A stretch of 64,000 nt of DNA from Rhodosporidiobolus odoratus. Lineage: Eukaryota; Basidiomycota; Microbotryomycetes; Sporidiobolales; Sporidiobolaceae. A program made the position numbers and the translations under genes. Location of the stretch: positions 1,054,001 through 1,118,000 of the forward strand of contig JAOANU010000001.1 in NCBI GenBank assembly GCA_034387635.1. Direction: 5' to 3'. How positions within the stretch are numbered: the first letter of the stretch is position 1; each line of letters starts with the position of its first letter. The notes below the pieces were generated by a model. That model worked only from the letters and a program-made list of their open reading frames with translations. It was not told where the DNA came from and made no database searches. Positions 10,501 to 21,828 of this stretch are shown piece after piece.

Positions 10501-13500
10501 TCTCGGATCCGCGATGGGATGGGGAGACTTCGGCAAGCCAGGCTCAATCGCTGCCTCTTCCCCTGGTTTCCCGCCAGAGCAGATCCCGCCCCACCTCAGT
10601 GCGCTGGCGAACGAGTTTAGGCCGCTCAGCGTCGATCAAAGCTTCGACTTCGCCCCGCCGAATGGTGCGCCGACGCTCGATGTGTCCGCTGCCGGCGAGG
10701 ATCAAGGCAACCAGGGTCGACCTCAACAGGCGAGCGGGCGAGGACCTCTTCCGCCCATCCCTCTCACTACCGTTGCTCCGCACAATGCGGCGGTGAAGAG
10801 GCAAAAGGTCGAGGGCGAATCTCCTTGGCTGCCAAGCGGTTCTACCACAGGCCAGATGCCTCGAACCGTGTCAGCTCCGCGACTCGCACACCCTCAGCCT
10901 CGCCGCCCTCTCCCTGTCCCGCCGCTCGAACAGCTCCAGCAACTCCAAGACCCTCACGTCCAAGCCCTCGACGCCGACCACGAGGAATCAACGCTTCGTC
11001 ACGATGGCTCCGAGACGGGTAATGCCAGTCTCATGTCTCTCGACGACCCGCTGCCTGAGCAATATGCGCCGTCTCAACTTGTCGTCAGTAGGAAAGCGTT
11101 GGGCGCGGGCGCCTCCAGCTCGAGGCCATTCTCCCTTCAAGCTACGGTGGCTCCTTTCACTGAAGGCGGTCGCGTTCTCGGCTTCCAAGGCGTGACGGGT
11201 GGCGCCTGGACGACGAGCGGTAGGAAGCGCTCGCCTCTCCCCTCCTTCCAGACGCTCGGCTCGTATCTCGACGCTGGCGCGAAGGAGCAGGATAGGGAGG
11301 TGCAAGTTAGCCCGAACAGGATGGGAGACCCGAGGGCCAGGCAGGAGAGCGTTGATAAGGCGTTACCGAACTCAAGTAGGCCGAAGAGCAGGGCGGTGCC
11401 TATTCCTCCAAAGCGGGATAACAAGGTAAGCTTGTCTTCCCTCGCCCTTGGTTTTCTTCCTCAGCTGATGTGAGCTACTTTCGGTGCGCGTGCAGGGAAG
11501 TGACATCTTCGACGAGGTCGAAGCCATGCCCCTTACGCCCGGCAGTGACGACGGAGGGAGCGTCCTGGAAGTTTCGGGCGACGAAGACGGCCCGGACGAG
11601 GACGACCTCCCCCTCCGCATTCTCGAAGGCATCATTTCGTCGCAATTCGAAAGCCTCAAGAGCGACCTCGCAAACGTCTTGCGCCCTCAGCCTTACCAAG
11701 ACGACCTCGTCGACGCCTTCGCAACCCGGGTCGAGCTTCTTCTCGCTACTGCCAGCCTTCGGGAGAATACCCCCGCCGACCTCGCTTCTCTCCTCGCCGA
11801 CGGTCAGGAGCGCACCGAGCGCGCAGTCCTGCAAGCGGTCGAGCGTTTTCACCCCCCTTCTGCTCTTTCCCTCGCCGTCCCTCCTCGTCCATATCATCCC
11901 GAACCGCAGATCTCGCTCAGTGCTCCTGTTACGCCGACCCGACCTCTCACACCGGGCTTCGATGGCGGTCCTGCGGCGGCGTACGGCGCCTTCCTCGACG
12001 ACCTGCGCGCGACCGTCCTGCCACTAACGAAGGAGACGGTCAATATCGAGGCTCTCTCCGCCAAGATCGCTTCTCTCATTCAGCCTCCGCTCGTCGATAT
12101 CCTCTCTCGCCTCCCTCCCAAGAACCAGGACGCCGCTCCTTCTCTCGCAGAGCAGGTCAAGCAGTCTCTCGAGACTTTCGCCGCATCGGCCCAGGTTGAG
12201 AAGGCCGTCCTTGGGCAAGAAGTGGCGCATGCTCTTCAGCCGACGCTCGATAGCCTCAAGAGCGCCTTGTCGGTGACGGTTGCTCAGCAGATCGAAGAGA
12301 AGACGGCAACTGCGACACTCAGGTTAGCGAAAGTGGGGGAAGCGCCAAGCCCCGACATCGAAGGAGTTGTTGCACGTCTCGCGGAGGTTGTCAAAGCCGG
12401 AACTTCCTCCTCTTCCGCACTTGACGCGGCTCTCAGCGCTATCGAGGCTATCAAGACGTCACAGGACAAAATCGCAACTTCAACCTCAGCCACTCAAGAA
12501 GCCCAGGTCTCCCTTAAATCAACAATGGGACAACTCGGTCTGGATGTTACCTCGCGCCTTGACGTCGCCTACTCTCAGCTCGAAAATCTCTTCAATGCGC
12601 ACCTCGCAAGCTTCTCCGGCGCGACAGGTGGCGACGAGCTCAATATCGCTGATCTCGAGATTCAGTACGTCTCGCTTTCCGCCTCCGCTACTTCCCACAT
12701 AATTAGTCTAAGGGCAGCTCTCCCCCTATCACAGGCTCACCAAAGCTCGCAACGACCACGGCAAAGTTCGCTCTGAGAAAGCCGTTCTTACCGATCGCCT
12801 CGAAGCTGAGAAGGCTCGCCATGCCGCCGAAGTCGACGACCTGCGCAAGCAGCTCGCCAAGCAATCTGACGCGCTTAGAGCGAGTGAGGTGGAGAAGGCT
12901 GTTTCGGCGGCGCAGGCGGAGCGGATGCAGCAGGATGTGGCTGCCCTCAAGACTCGCTGCGGTGAGCTAGAGGAGAAGCGGAACTTGGCGAGAAAGAGCC
13001 TCGAGGAGGAGAATGCCCGCCGACACCTTCGTGAGCAAGCGGCGACTCAGCAGAAGGACGACATCCTGCGCCTTCAGCACGAGCTCCAGCAGATCAAGGC
13101 TACCGCGGCGGCGGGGGAGCGGGAGCAGCTTTCGACGCAGCACCGTCTCGATGTTGCGCTAAGCGAGAGGGATCGGGTGGTGGAAGAGAAGCAAAAGGCA
13201 AAGGAGGCGTTGGCTGCTGCCAAGGCGACAGTCGCAGCCCTTGAGAAGAGGTTGTCTGCTCAGGTGCGTTCCTCTTTTCCTTCTGGCTTCCTTCCGTACC
13301 GGTTTCTCATGTCTGACATACCATGGCCCGCAGGACGATCGTCTGAACAGTCTGCAGCGCGTCAAGATTGTGCAGCAGCAGACACTCGCTGCGACGAACC
13401 AGCGAAACGCCGAGCTTCGGAAGGACGCTTTGAGCCTCAAGCCTGCCCTCGCCGAGCTTTCGGTCGCACGCTCGACCGTTACGGATCTCGAAACCGCAAA

Positions 13501-13993
13501 TCTGGCGTCGTCCGAAAGATGCAAGGCGCTCGGTGAAGAGAACGACCGGTACCGCCAGCAGTTCGTAACGCTGGAGAAAGGCCTCGAAACCACGAAGACG
13601 TCCGTCGCCCGCGAGCTGAACGACGCCTCGACCCGCATCAAGTTGCTGTCGGGCGAACGAGACCGTCTAGCAGCTGAGAACGCTCACCTCGCCGACGAGA
13701 AGGAACGCCTCCTCGCCCGCTCCCAGAATGGCCTTTGCACTCATTTCAGTACCAGCACGCCCACCGCCTCTCGCTACTACATCCCTCCTTTTCCCACTTC
13801 CGCGCCAAACACTCCTCCAACTTTCACTCTTTTGAACGGGGTGGACCACAAGCTTGCCGCTCTTACCCCTCAGCACACTGGCGACTCCGTCGGCTCCGAT
13901 GAGACGATCGCGCATACGACCTTCTCCCCTACGCCGAGCGTCTCTGGCCGCTCTTTCGTACTCGAGGACGATGGGTGGTACACCTCAGCTTGA
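7528..13993 (+). CDS. Large Ser/Pro-rich protein with C-terminal coiled coil
   Basis: Inferred exons are 7528-7554, 7625-8623, 8708-11425, 11496-12664, 12735-13263 and 13334-13993. They sum to 6102 bases, an exact frame of 2033 residues. The start gives MQQPYVPRLHINAPPQPVPG. Residues 1-200 are Pro/Ser-rich. Around 210-225 lies EPKKKRLIVRLPRERDEED, a basic nuclear-localisation-like patch, followed by a folded-looking segment (LPETLEVFMPGKEAWDDVWD). A very long disordered Ser/Pro/Gly region follows to about residue 1250. The part after 11496 is helical, and exons 5-6 are heptad-rich coiled coil (VEKAVSAAQAERMQQDVAAL and LRREQAATQQ-like text). I recognise no named family. A nuclear or cytoskeletal scaffold is possible, but only the coiled coil and basic patch support that. 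Confidence 0.75.
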
Positions 13994-14399
13994 GTCTCTG
14001 ACTCTCTTCCCTTCAGTCCATCCTGTTTGCCGTCGCTCTCCCCCCCAAAATTTGTCATTCCCCTCCTTTAGTCTCTCTTTCTTCCTTTCTTGGCTGTATT
14101 CCTGCCGTGCCTTGGTGTCTTCCTCACTCTTTCGCTTTCCCGGTCAGTTAGTTCGTTGCTTGCCCCTTTCATCTCTCTCACTCGCATTCCTTTATACTCT
14201 ATTCCCCCAATCGTTTCATACGCTTGAGAAGCTATACCTCCGCGCAGGAACTCCGCCGCGAGTCGCAATATTGCCCATCGTGTCCCTCAATCAGTTTCCC
14301 GCTGAAGCTGAAGAAAGCGGGTCCAGAAAAGGAAGGACGGCGAACGCAAGGCGCGAATATGGAACGAGAGACTGCGCTTAGATTGCGCATGCATATGGT
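13994..14399. other. 3' intergenic region, pyrimidine-rich
   Basis: Convergent gap between the large coiled-coil gene and the minus-strand Nop8-like gene. It contains a C/T-rich stretch around 14040-14200 and no supported gene; probably two 3' untranslated regions. Confidence 0.5.
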
Positions 14400-16870
14400 C
14401 TAATCGTCATCGACACTGTCGAGCGCTACGCCACCGCCCCTCCTGCCCGCCTTCTTCTTACTCCGCTTGACCGCCTCACGATGCCTCTTCCTAGCATGCC
14501 CCCGAAGTGCCTCACGGAGCTTGACGTGCTCCTCCTCGATTTGCTCCCTGTAGCTCGTATGCACATCAGTCTCCGGACAAGGGGCGGGTATGAGGGCAAG
14601 GTGGGAAGAAGAAAAGAAGTACGCACAAAGACTCTGACCGCCAGAAATCCTTGGCTGCACCCGCCAACCTATTCTCGCTTTCAGCCGTTGCCCTCTGCAC
14701 CGCAATCTCGCTCATCCCAAGCTTGTCCACTTCCTCCTTGACCAACTCCCCCGTAGTTTGATCTTCAAAAGCGCCACTCGGGAACGCGAAGAACGGCGCC
14801 GAAGGACCGGAAGGAATGGAGGGTTGGTGTTGTTGACGAGGGCGGAAGGTGGGTTGAGGGGCGAAGTGAGAGACCGGGGCGGGGATGGAGACGGGAGGAG
14901 GGGAGGGAGTGCGCTCGATTGGGTCGAGGTCGAGGTCGAGGCCAGAAAGGAGGGAGAAACCGCCTGCATTGAAGTCGAGTCAAGTCGGGTGAGTTGAGAG
15001 CGAGGGAGAAAACCCAGAGGAGAGTAACGTACCGGATTCTTCTTGGGGCTTGAACATGTCTTTGAGGGACTCTTTGACCAAGGCGGTTTTGGGTGCCGGT
15101 GCCGCAGCATCTGCCATCTTGACGTCCCCTCCGTCTGAGGGCTGCTTCTCCGTCCTGCTCGAGCCCTCCGAGTCCGACTCCGAGTCGGAGAAAGAAGACG
15201 AGCTACTGCTCGAATCCTCCCCGTCCTCGTTGGAGTCTGACGAATCTTCCTCGTCAGACGACACGCCACCACCACCTCTCAGACGCATAACCGAAGCAAA
15301 GAGGTCGCTATCGTCATCCTCGTCATCCGCGAAACCCTCGACCTTGGGAAGCAACCGCCCATCCGCCGCTTTAGCAGGCGAGAGAGGCGGCGAAACCGCG
15401 AGAGAAGCGTCCACTTCTTCAACCACTCCTTGCGCGAGTTTAACATACTCTGATCGCTCGACCGCGTGGACGGCGTCACGCTCGTCATCGCCTAGGGCGG
15501 CGGCCATGAGTTGGAAGGCGTCTTCTTCGTTGTACATTAGGTTGCGGGGGACGGCGGGGATGTATGGCGGAGGGGAGGCGGACTTGACACGCTTGGAGCG
15601 AGGGTGGGGGTCGTGGGCATCGAGATCGGCGTCGGAGTCGGACGAGGCGTCGGACGAGGCAACATCGGAAAGGGGGGAGGGAGGTACGGCGGACGTCGAG
15701 GCGGGCGGGGCAAGCGCAGGAGCAGCCGAGCGATTCATGCGCTCGAGGAGGGCGGTGAACCGGTCGGTGTATGCCCTCTGCTGCGACAGTCGCACAGTCT
15801 CCCTCAACTTGACGCTCCCGTCCCGACCCTTGAATACCCAAATCGCCTTGGGTTCATCCCCATCTTCGCCCTGCTCGACTTCCTCACACTCCCAACTTCC
15901 GACCGTGAGCATGTTGGCGCTGTCGTTCTCCTTCGACCCATCAAAGACGATCTTGGTACGTCCCCATCGACGAGGGTCAATCCGTATGCGCTTCGCTCGA
16001 CGCAGAGGCGGCTTCTCGAGGGGAACGCCGAGACGAGCCGCTTCGCGCGCAGCCTTGGACGGCTTGGCGAGTGCCTTTCCGCGTGTCCAGGCCGTGACGG
16101 CGGGTTTGGCGGGTGCGTCAATTGGGTGGGGAGGACGGACGACGAGAGGGAAAAGCGGGGCCGGAGCAGGTTTGGTGTCGAGGACCCAGCCCTGCAAAAG
16201 CACAGGTAAGTGGACGACTGAGTGGACCTGGCGGCCTAAGACGTACGCGGTGCTTCTGCAGATTGTCCTCCGTGACGAGCTCAAAGTGGGAACCAACAAA
16301 GCCAACATTCGGGTCTTTGCTCCGTTTGCGCTTCTTCGGGCGAGGAGGGGCAGCTTCCACTGCGGCAGCTTCTTCGCGCTCTGCAGCACGCCTGTGCGTG
16401 CCCGAAGTGTTAGCTTCACCCGGCGGAGCTCAAGGGGGCAATTCCATACCTTTCCTGCCAGTCCGACTTCGCGGGTGCGATCCTCAGCTTGTGGGCTTTC
16501 CACATTGAGCCATTGAGCATAGACATGCCTACCGGGTTAACGTCAGCTCGCGCCAATACATCAGGCAAAGGAATAGACGAACATCTGGCGAATTTGGCCT
16601 CGCTCGTTTCGAGGGTGAAGAAGGCGAACGAGCGGGGCAGACCTGCGCGCACACACCATCAGCTTGAGTCCACCTGTTTGATCTGACTAGAGAGCTCTGC
16701 GTACCGTTTGCGTTCTTACCCAGACCGTCGACGCCCTTCTCCCCGTCCTGAACTGTACCGAAAGATGAGAAGCGCTGAACGAGCTCTTTGGGTGTGACAG
16801 AGGGTGCGAGACCGCCAACGTGTATGCGCTTGCTGACTAGCTCGCTGGACAGCTGCTTTGCGGGGGCCAT
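14400..16870 (-). CDS. NOP8: Nop8/NOL8-like nucleolar RRM protein
   Basis: Starts at ATG 16870 (MAPAKQLSSELVSKRIHVGG). The first exons code an RRM: KRIHVGGLAPSVTPKELVQR carries the RNP2-like strand and LPRSFAFFTLETSEAKFARC the RNP1-like strand, followed by MSMLNGSMWKAHKLRIAPAK. Next come basic text (PRPKKRKRSKDPNVGFVGSH) and ELVTEDNLQKHRGWVLDTKP. A long middle follows with acidic and Ser-rich tracts. The end is SLKDMFKPQEESG, GGFSLLSGLDLDLD, KDFWRSESL and REALRGHARKRHREAVKRSK. N-terminal RRM, acidic middle and basic C-terminal helix match Nop8/NOL8, a nucleolar factor for 60S ribosomal subunit assembly. About six or seven short introns interrupt it. Family identity is by architecture and recalled motifs. 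Confidence 0.68.
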
Positions 16871-17437
16871 GCTGTACTTTGGATTCTAGGCGGAGTCGAG
16901 CTCGAGAGCTGTATAGGGAGACGGGGCGGATGTGTCAAGCCAGACGAGCTTGTGGTAACGAGTCGTGCTTGAAGGTGGATGATGCCCTGAGCGACACGGG
17001 CGAGGACGAGACTAGGTAGTCAAGGAACCAGCGATGCGGGGAGGAGGACAAGGTTGGTAAACTCTCGGGGCGGATCAGAGGACGCAGCCGAGCACAAAGC
17101 AGCGCGTAAGTTTGGTGTGATAAGGCTGCCCGTGCTTGAGACGGAGCGAAGACTGGGATCGACGATTGGAGGAAAAGCAGAAACTACAAGTCTTCTCTCG
17201 CCGCGTGCCTTCGACCCTTACAGGTCTACGAACGAAGTCCCACGTAGATATCACAGAGATGATACCGAGCTGCGAGGCATCGTCTCACTGCACGCAGTCT
17301 CGCCCTGCCCGCCCTCCTCGTCCTTCTCTGCCCTCAACCTTTTTTCAACCCTTCTCTACTAACTCAACATCGCAGCAGTCTCCTTCCCTTAAACCCTTTC
17401 CACTCCAGTCAGCCAACCTCAGACCGAGGCACTGCTC
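16871..17437. other. Upstream region of the Nop8-like gene
   Basis: Contains the presumed promoter of the Nop8-like gene and the 3' flank of the F-box gene, both on the minus strand. Short frames here have no domain support. Confidence 0.45.
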
Positions 17438-18891
17438 CTACTCCCCCTTCGCCCTCCTCCTCCTCAGCCAATCCCTCAACGGCCCTAACGCCAGCTCCAG
17501 CTCCCCCGCACCCTCTTCATCTCGCAACTTCCGGATATCTTCTTGTAGCTTGATCCCCTCCTCCAGGATCGCCAGACTCGTGTCGAGGCGAAGTCGCAGG
17601 GTAGACAGAGCGGTTGGGAGGCAGTTGGTTGAAAGGGCTATGTCGTGCGAGGTGCAGTAGGAGGTGAGAGCGTCGGTCGTGGATTGATCACAGAAAGGGA
17701 GTGAGTCAAAGTCGTCACCGTATGCGCGATGGAGAGAGAGGTACTTGAGTTTCGGGAGGGCGCGCAGGGAGGGAAGAAGGTCGGGGAGGTAACGTTGAGT
17801 CGTATTCCAGAGATGGGGTTCGCGGAAGTCGAGGTAGAGTCGCTGCAGATTTGTGACACGAGAGAGGTCGGTGACGACAAGGTAGTCAACTCCTTCGCTG
17901 AGGCGTAGCGAAGTCAGGTGTGGGAAGGGAGCTCGGAAGAGAGAGGGCGGAGCGTAGAGTTCGCCCATGACGGAGATGTGCAATTCGTGGAGGCAAGGGG
18001 CTTGGGATGATATGAAGTCGAGTGACGCTTCGGTAATGAGCTCGCCCATGTAATGAAGAGTGCGAAGGGAAGGCGAAAGCGGCGCACGCCGTAAGTTGGC
18101 TGCAGAGGCCGCGAATCCGTATTCGTCGCCGGAGATGGCCAGCGTATGTAGCGCTGGCATATTGGACAGCGTATCGACGAATATGCGTGCCGGTAGCGGC
18201 CCGGATTGGCGAGTTTCGACCTTGTCAAAGTGGAAGTTATCGAGATGAAGCTCTTCGACATGCTCGGCATGTCGAACAAGCTCCCGGAGAACTCGCACAT
18301 CCGCTAGCCCAGATACGCGTAGGACCTTGAGGAGTGGTGATACCTGATGCAGGGCTTGCCAAGCCCACGCCCGCTCGGTTGACCCAGTCACCTGTGCCGC
18401 ACCCAAGACTGGTTCATATTCGCTGAGCCAATGATCGTTGACATCAAGCACGAGTGATCGGAGATTCGTGAGGTGCGGGAGGACGGCGAGGGACGCAGTC
18501 AAGGCGTTCCGGTGAGCAGATGGGGAGGGATGCGGCGACCGGCGACTCCTGAATGCATCAGGCGATACCATCGCACGAGACCGCAGGCATGCCGAGTGAA
18601 CACGGTTGACATGCCGGGGCAAAAGATCCTCGACGAAATGCTGGTTGACAAGATTCATTTCGTAGACGGTCTAGTGGACAAGGGTCAATTCAGCCGAGTA
18701 ATAGAGAATAGAAAAAACAGAATATGTACCGAGTACAGGAATGGCGCACACACGTCCTTCAAACGGGCACACGAGGACCCGAATGCGACGAGCTGCTCCC
18801 TCGACTCGATGTGATAAGCAACCTCGACCAAGAGCTCCGTCGGAAGGTCGAGGAGTTGTCGACGATGAGAGGGTGGGTCAAGACCGGGCAT
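17438..18891 (-). CDS. F-box/leucine-rich-repeat protein
   Basis: Two exons, 18729-18891 and 17438-18670, with an intron in phase 0 (FLYS/TVYEMNLV). The ATG at 18891 gives MPGLDPPSHRR, then a classic F-box, LLDLPTELLVEVAYHIESRE with QLVAFGSSCARLKDVCAPFL. The rest is a leucine-rich array: LPHLTNLRSLVLDVN, LLKVLRVSGLADVRVLRELV, HVEELHLDNFHFDK, LHTLAISGDEY, LHELHISVMGEL, LTSLRLSEGVDYL, LQRLYLDFREP and LKYLSLHRAYG. The C-terminus is basic. Such proteins are substrate receptors of SCF ubiquitin ligases; the target here is unknown. The frame is intact, unlike the F-box-like gene at 3 kb. Confidence 0.75.
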
Positions 18892-19357
18892 GCTCGGGCG
18901 CAAGGACGAGTGATGTGGATGTTTGGAGAGTGCAGAAGGCAAGCAGAAGGCAAGCAGAAGGCATCGGTAGAAGACACAGGTCGGTCGCGGTGGGCTGTGC
19001 CTTTGATCAGGTTGTGAAGCGGAGAAGAAGGAGACCGTGGACCAACCGTGGACCTCCCGCTAGATGGCTTCCGAGGCATTACACTGAGGTCAAGAGTGCC
19101 TCAAACAGCTGGTCTCTGCAGCCTGAACGATCCGTACGAGCAGGCAGGTGGCCAGGCGGGTTCGAGGTGGTGATGTTAAGGAGGGACAAGTCGAGATGAG
19201 CGAGGCGGCGACGTGGAGGGTCAGGCGGGGCGTTGAGGACTGAGATAGAGTACATTGTAGCTGTACTGTCCCGCTTGGCTACGCGCAAGCCGTACGAAGA
19301 CGAGGAAGTGAAACATGAGATCGTCGTTTCATCAGTTTCAACTTTGCTCGTCTTTGT
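18892..19357. other. Divergent promoter region
   Basis: Lies between the minus-strand F-box gene and the plus-strand folylpolyglutamate synthase. An 11-base near-repeat AGAAGGCAAGC occurs tandemly around 18935-18962. No gene is seen. Confidence 0.4.
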
Positions 19358-21513
19358 ATGCTCTCCTCGCGCATCCGACTGCTACACAGACTCGCCACAC
19401 ACGTCAGAATGAGCTCAACTACCGCTCGCACCTATCAAAGCGCCGTCGACGCCCTCAATTCGCTTCAGTCCAATGCCGCTACCATAGAAGCCATCCGCAA
19501 AAGCGGCGGCAAAGGGGGTGATGTGCAGCTGCGAGAGCAAGTCGAATACATGCAAAAAATGGGCTACAGCGTACGGCTACACTTACGAGAGCTGCTTAGC
19601 GAGACTAGCTCATCGAACCTTTTTCCTCATTTCCTTCGACCTGGCCGGAAACAGCCCGAAGACCTCAATCGCATGAACGTCCTGCACATCACCGGCACCA
19701 AGGGCAAAGGCTCGACCAGCGCCTTCGTCTCCTCCTTGCTGACTACCCTCGCCCCCTCCGCTAAAATCGGCCTTTACACCTCCCCCCACATGGTGGCCGT
19801 CCGCGAGCGTATCCGCATCAACGGCGAGCCGATTGCCGAAGAGCTGTTTGCAAAGTATTTTTGGGACGTCTGGGACAAGCTTGAGGCGGATCCGACGGTA
19901 GGTCGTGGAGCTTCGGTCGCGGTTTCTCGTTGGCTGACTATTCTCGCTGGGCCCAGACTGCGGACGCGGACACGCCTGAGAAGCCTGCTTACTTCCGATA
20001 CTTAACTATCATGGCTATGCACGTCTTCCTGCAAGAAAAGGTGCGCATTTCACCACTTTCGCATGTCCTTGCCTGACTTTCTGTCTCGCCTGTGCAGGTC
20101 GATGCGACAATCCTGGAGGTCGGGGTCGGCGGTACTTTTGATTCGACCAACATCGTCCCTTCGCCTATCACTACGGGCGTGACTGCTCTTGGCATTGACC
20201 ACATTTGGGTCTTGGGGAAGACGCTGCCCGAGATTGCCCATCAGAAGGGCGGGATCTACAAGGCATGCTCTTCTTCCTCGTTCTCATCTGTTTGGGCCAG
20301 CGCTGACTTGGACTGAGTACCCAGGCTGGATCGCCAGCGCTCGCCGTTACGCAGCCTGAAGGTCTTGACGTTCTAGAATCACGAGCGAAAGAGCTACAAG
20401 CGTCCTCTTTCACGGTCATTCCTGAGCTTGCGCAACTCAACAACGTCAAACTCGGTGGGTGTCCTCTCCATTGCTTGCCGTGTCCCAGTACTGACCTTTG
20501 CCCATACTCAGGTCTGGCCGGCGCTCATCAACGCCAGAACGCCTCGCTTGCTATCGCCCTCGTCCAATCTTTCCTGTCTTCCACACGCTGCCCGCCTGCT
20601 TTCTCTGAGGCCCCTCTGTCCTCGCCGCTTACGCCCGCCGCTTCGGCCGACGCCCTCCCAACATTGCCTGCCTCCCTCACCGCGCCTAATCCGCTTCCTC
20701 GCTCTTACACAACCGCGCTGGAGAACGCTCGATGGCCTGGACGGTGCCAGATCGAGCAGGATAAGGTGTCAGAGCGTGTGCAGTGGTACTTGGATGGCGC
20801 GCATACGGTCGAAAGCTTGAAGTGCTGTGGAGAATGGTTTGACGAGGCCGCGCTGAGGAGGTGCGTGGCTCACAGTTCGCTGCCTCTAGCCATTTACTCG
20901 AGACCCTAGCGCGCCTATCGTACAGCAGGGGGGACGCCGTGGACAAGGCTGATTTTCTCCCTTCCAGCAGCTCTTCCGCCGCTTCCCGGATCCTCATCTT
21001 CAACTGCACCTCCGGCCGGTCTGGTCTTTCGCTGCTCGGCACCCTTCTGGCCGCCCTATCTTCCACGTCTTCTGCGCAACCCTCTCAGCCTTTCGCGCAT
21101 GTGATCTTCTGCACCAATACCACTTACTCTAGCGGCGCGAGTAAGGGCGGTAAGCCATTTTTTCTCGCTCTTCTTACTATACCACTTCGTGCAGAACCCG
21201 AAAAGACGCACAAGCCTCAGAGTATGTATCTATCGGGCCCATACTGAGCTTGTCCACCCACACAGATCTCACCTCAAACGCCGTCGACCCTTCCGACCTT
21301 GCAGCTCTCGCCACGCAACGAGAAATTGCCGACGCCTGGGCCGAGTTGACCACCGCCCTCACCCCTCAAGCCACGGTTCACGTTCTCGCATCCATCGAGG
21401 AAGCTGTAGCGGTCGTTCGGAAGGCGGGGGAGAAGGAGGATGTGCAGGCGCTCGTTACTGGCAGTTTGCACCTCGTTGGAGGGGTTATGGCTGTGGCGGA
21501 GCTGCCATTATGA
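19358..21513 (+). CDS. MET7: Folylpolyglutamate synthase
   Basis: Adds glutamates to folates so that they are retained and used in one-carbon metabolism. Inferred exons are 19358-19570, 19655-19897, 19957-20040, 20098-20262, 20325-20454 and 20512-20860, plus about three more to 21513. Family signatures: TYQSAVDALNSLQSNAATIE, then MNVLHITGTKGKGSTSAFVS (ATP-binding P-loop), IGLYTSPHMVAVRERIRING, AMHVFLQEKVDATILEVGVG, GIDHIWVLGKTLPEIAHQKG, WYLDGAHTVESLKCCGEWF and a Mur-ligase-like C-terminal domain. The first ATG (19358) gives an Arg-rich, acid-free leader MLSSRIRLLHRLATHVR, typical of mitochondrial import. The in-frame ATG at 19409 would give a cytosolic form. One intron (20263-20324) starts with GC in place of GT. 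Confidence 0.9.
20263..20324 (+). other. GC-AG intron in the folylpolyglutamate synthase gene
   Basis: The exon ends GGGATCTACAAG and the intron begins GCATGC. No GT near the boundary restores frame, while a GC donor joined to the CCCAG acceptor gives KGGIYK/AGSPALAV, the expected family sequence at this position. The intron has a branch-like GCTGAC. Confidence 0.7.
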
Positions 21514-21828
21514 GGCGGATATGTATCCTGAATCTCTCAACAGTATGTAGCGGTCCTGTTTCTTGTAGCAATACCAGCATGCGGCTTCAACAGCGATTTT
21601 TCGTTGGCATTGCCTTTTTTCTCACTTTTCTGGGCGACGACCTTCCCTCGCTCTGCCGCTTGGCCCGCGCATCCTGCTCGTATCGTCGTGTGCCTGGCAT
21701 ATGATAATCGTGCACAGTAATCGAGCGGCACTCGTCTCCTCGGACTCCGCCGGCTGCTGGTTCATCTTACCCGAAATGGACTTCTCGCTGTTCTTCCTTC
21801 TGCTTTCCAAGCACACTAGTCGACCGCC
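21514..21828. other. Intergenic region between two plus-strand genes
   Basis: Carries the 3' flank of the folylpolyglutamate synthase and the promoter of the acyl-CoA ligase. Nothing else is supported. Confidence 0.45.

Noticed and set aside
15050..16516. 488-codon plus-strand frame
   Set aside because: Antisense to the Nop8-like gene, whose sense strand shows RRM motifs and splice sites; the frame has no motifs.
19571..19654. 28-residue insertion in folylpolyglutamate synthase
   Set aside because: It is an in-frame 84-base intron (GTACGG...AACAG); its removal restores MGYS/PEDLNRMN expected for the family.
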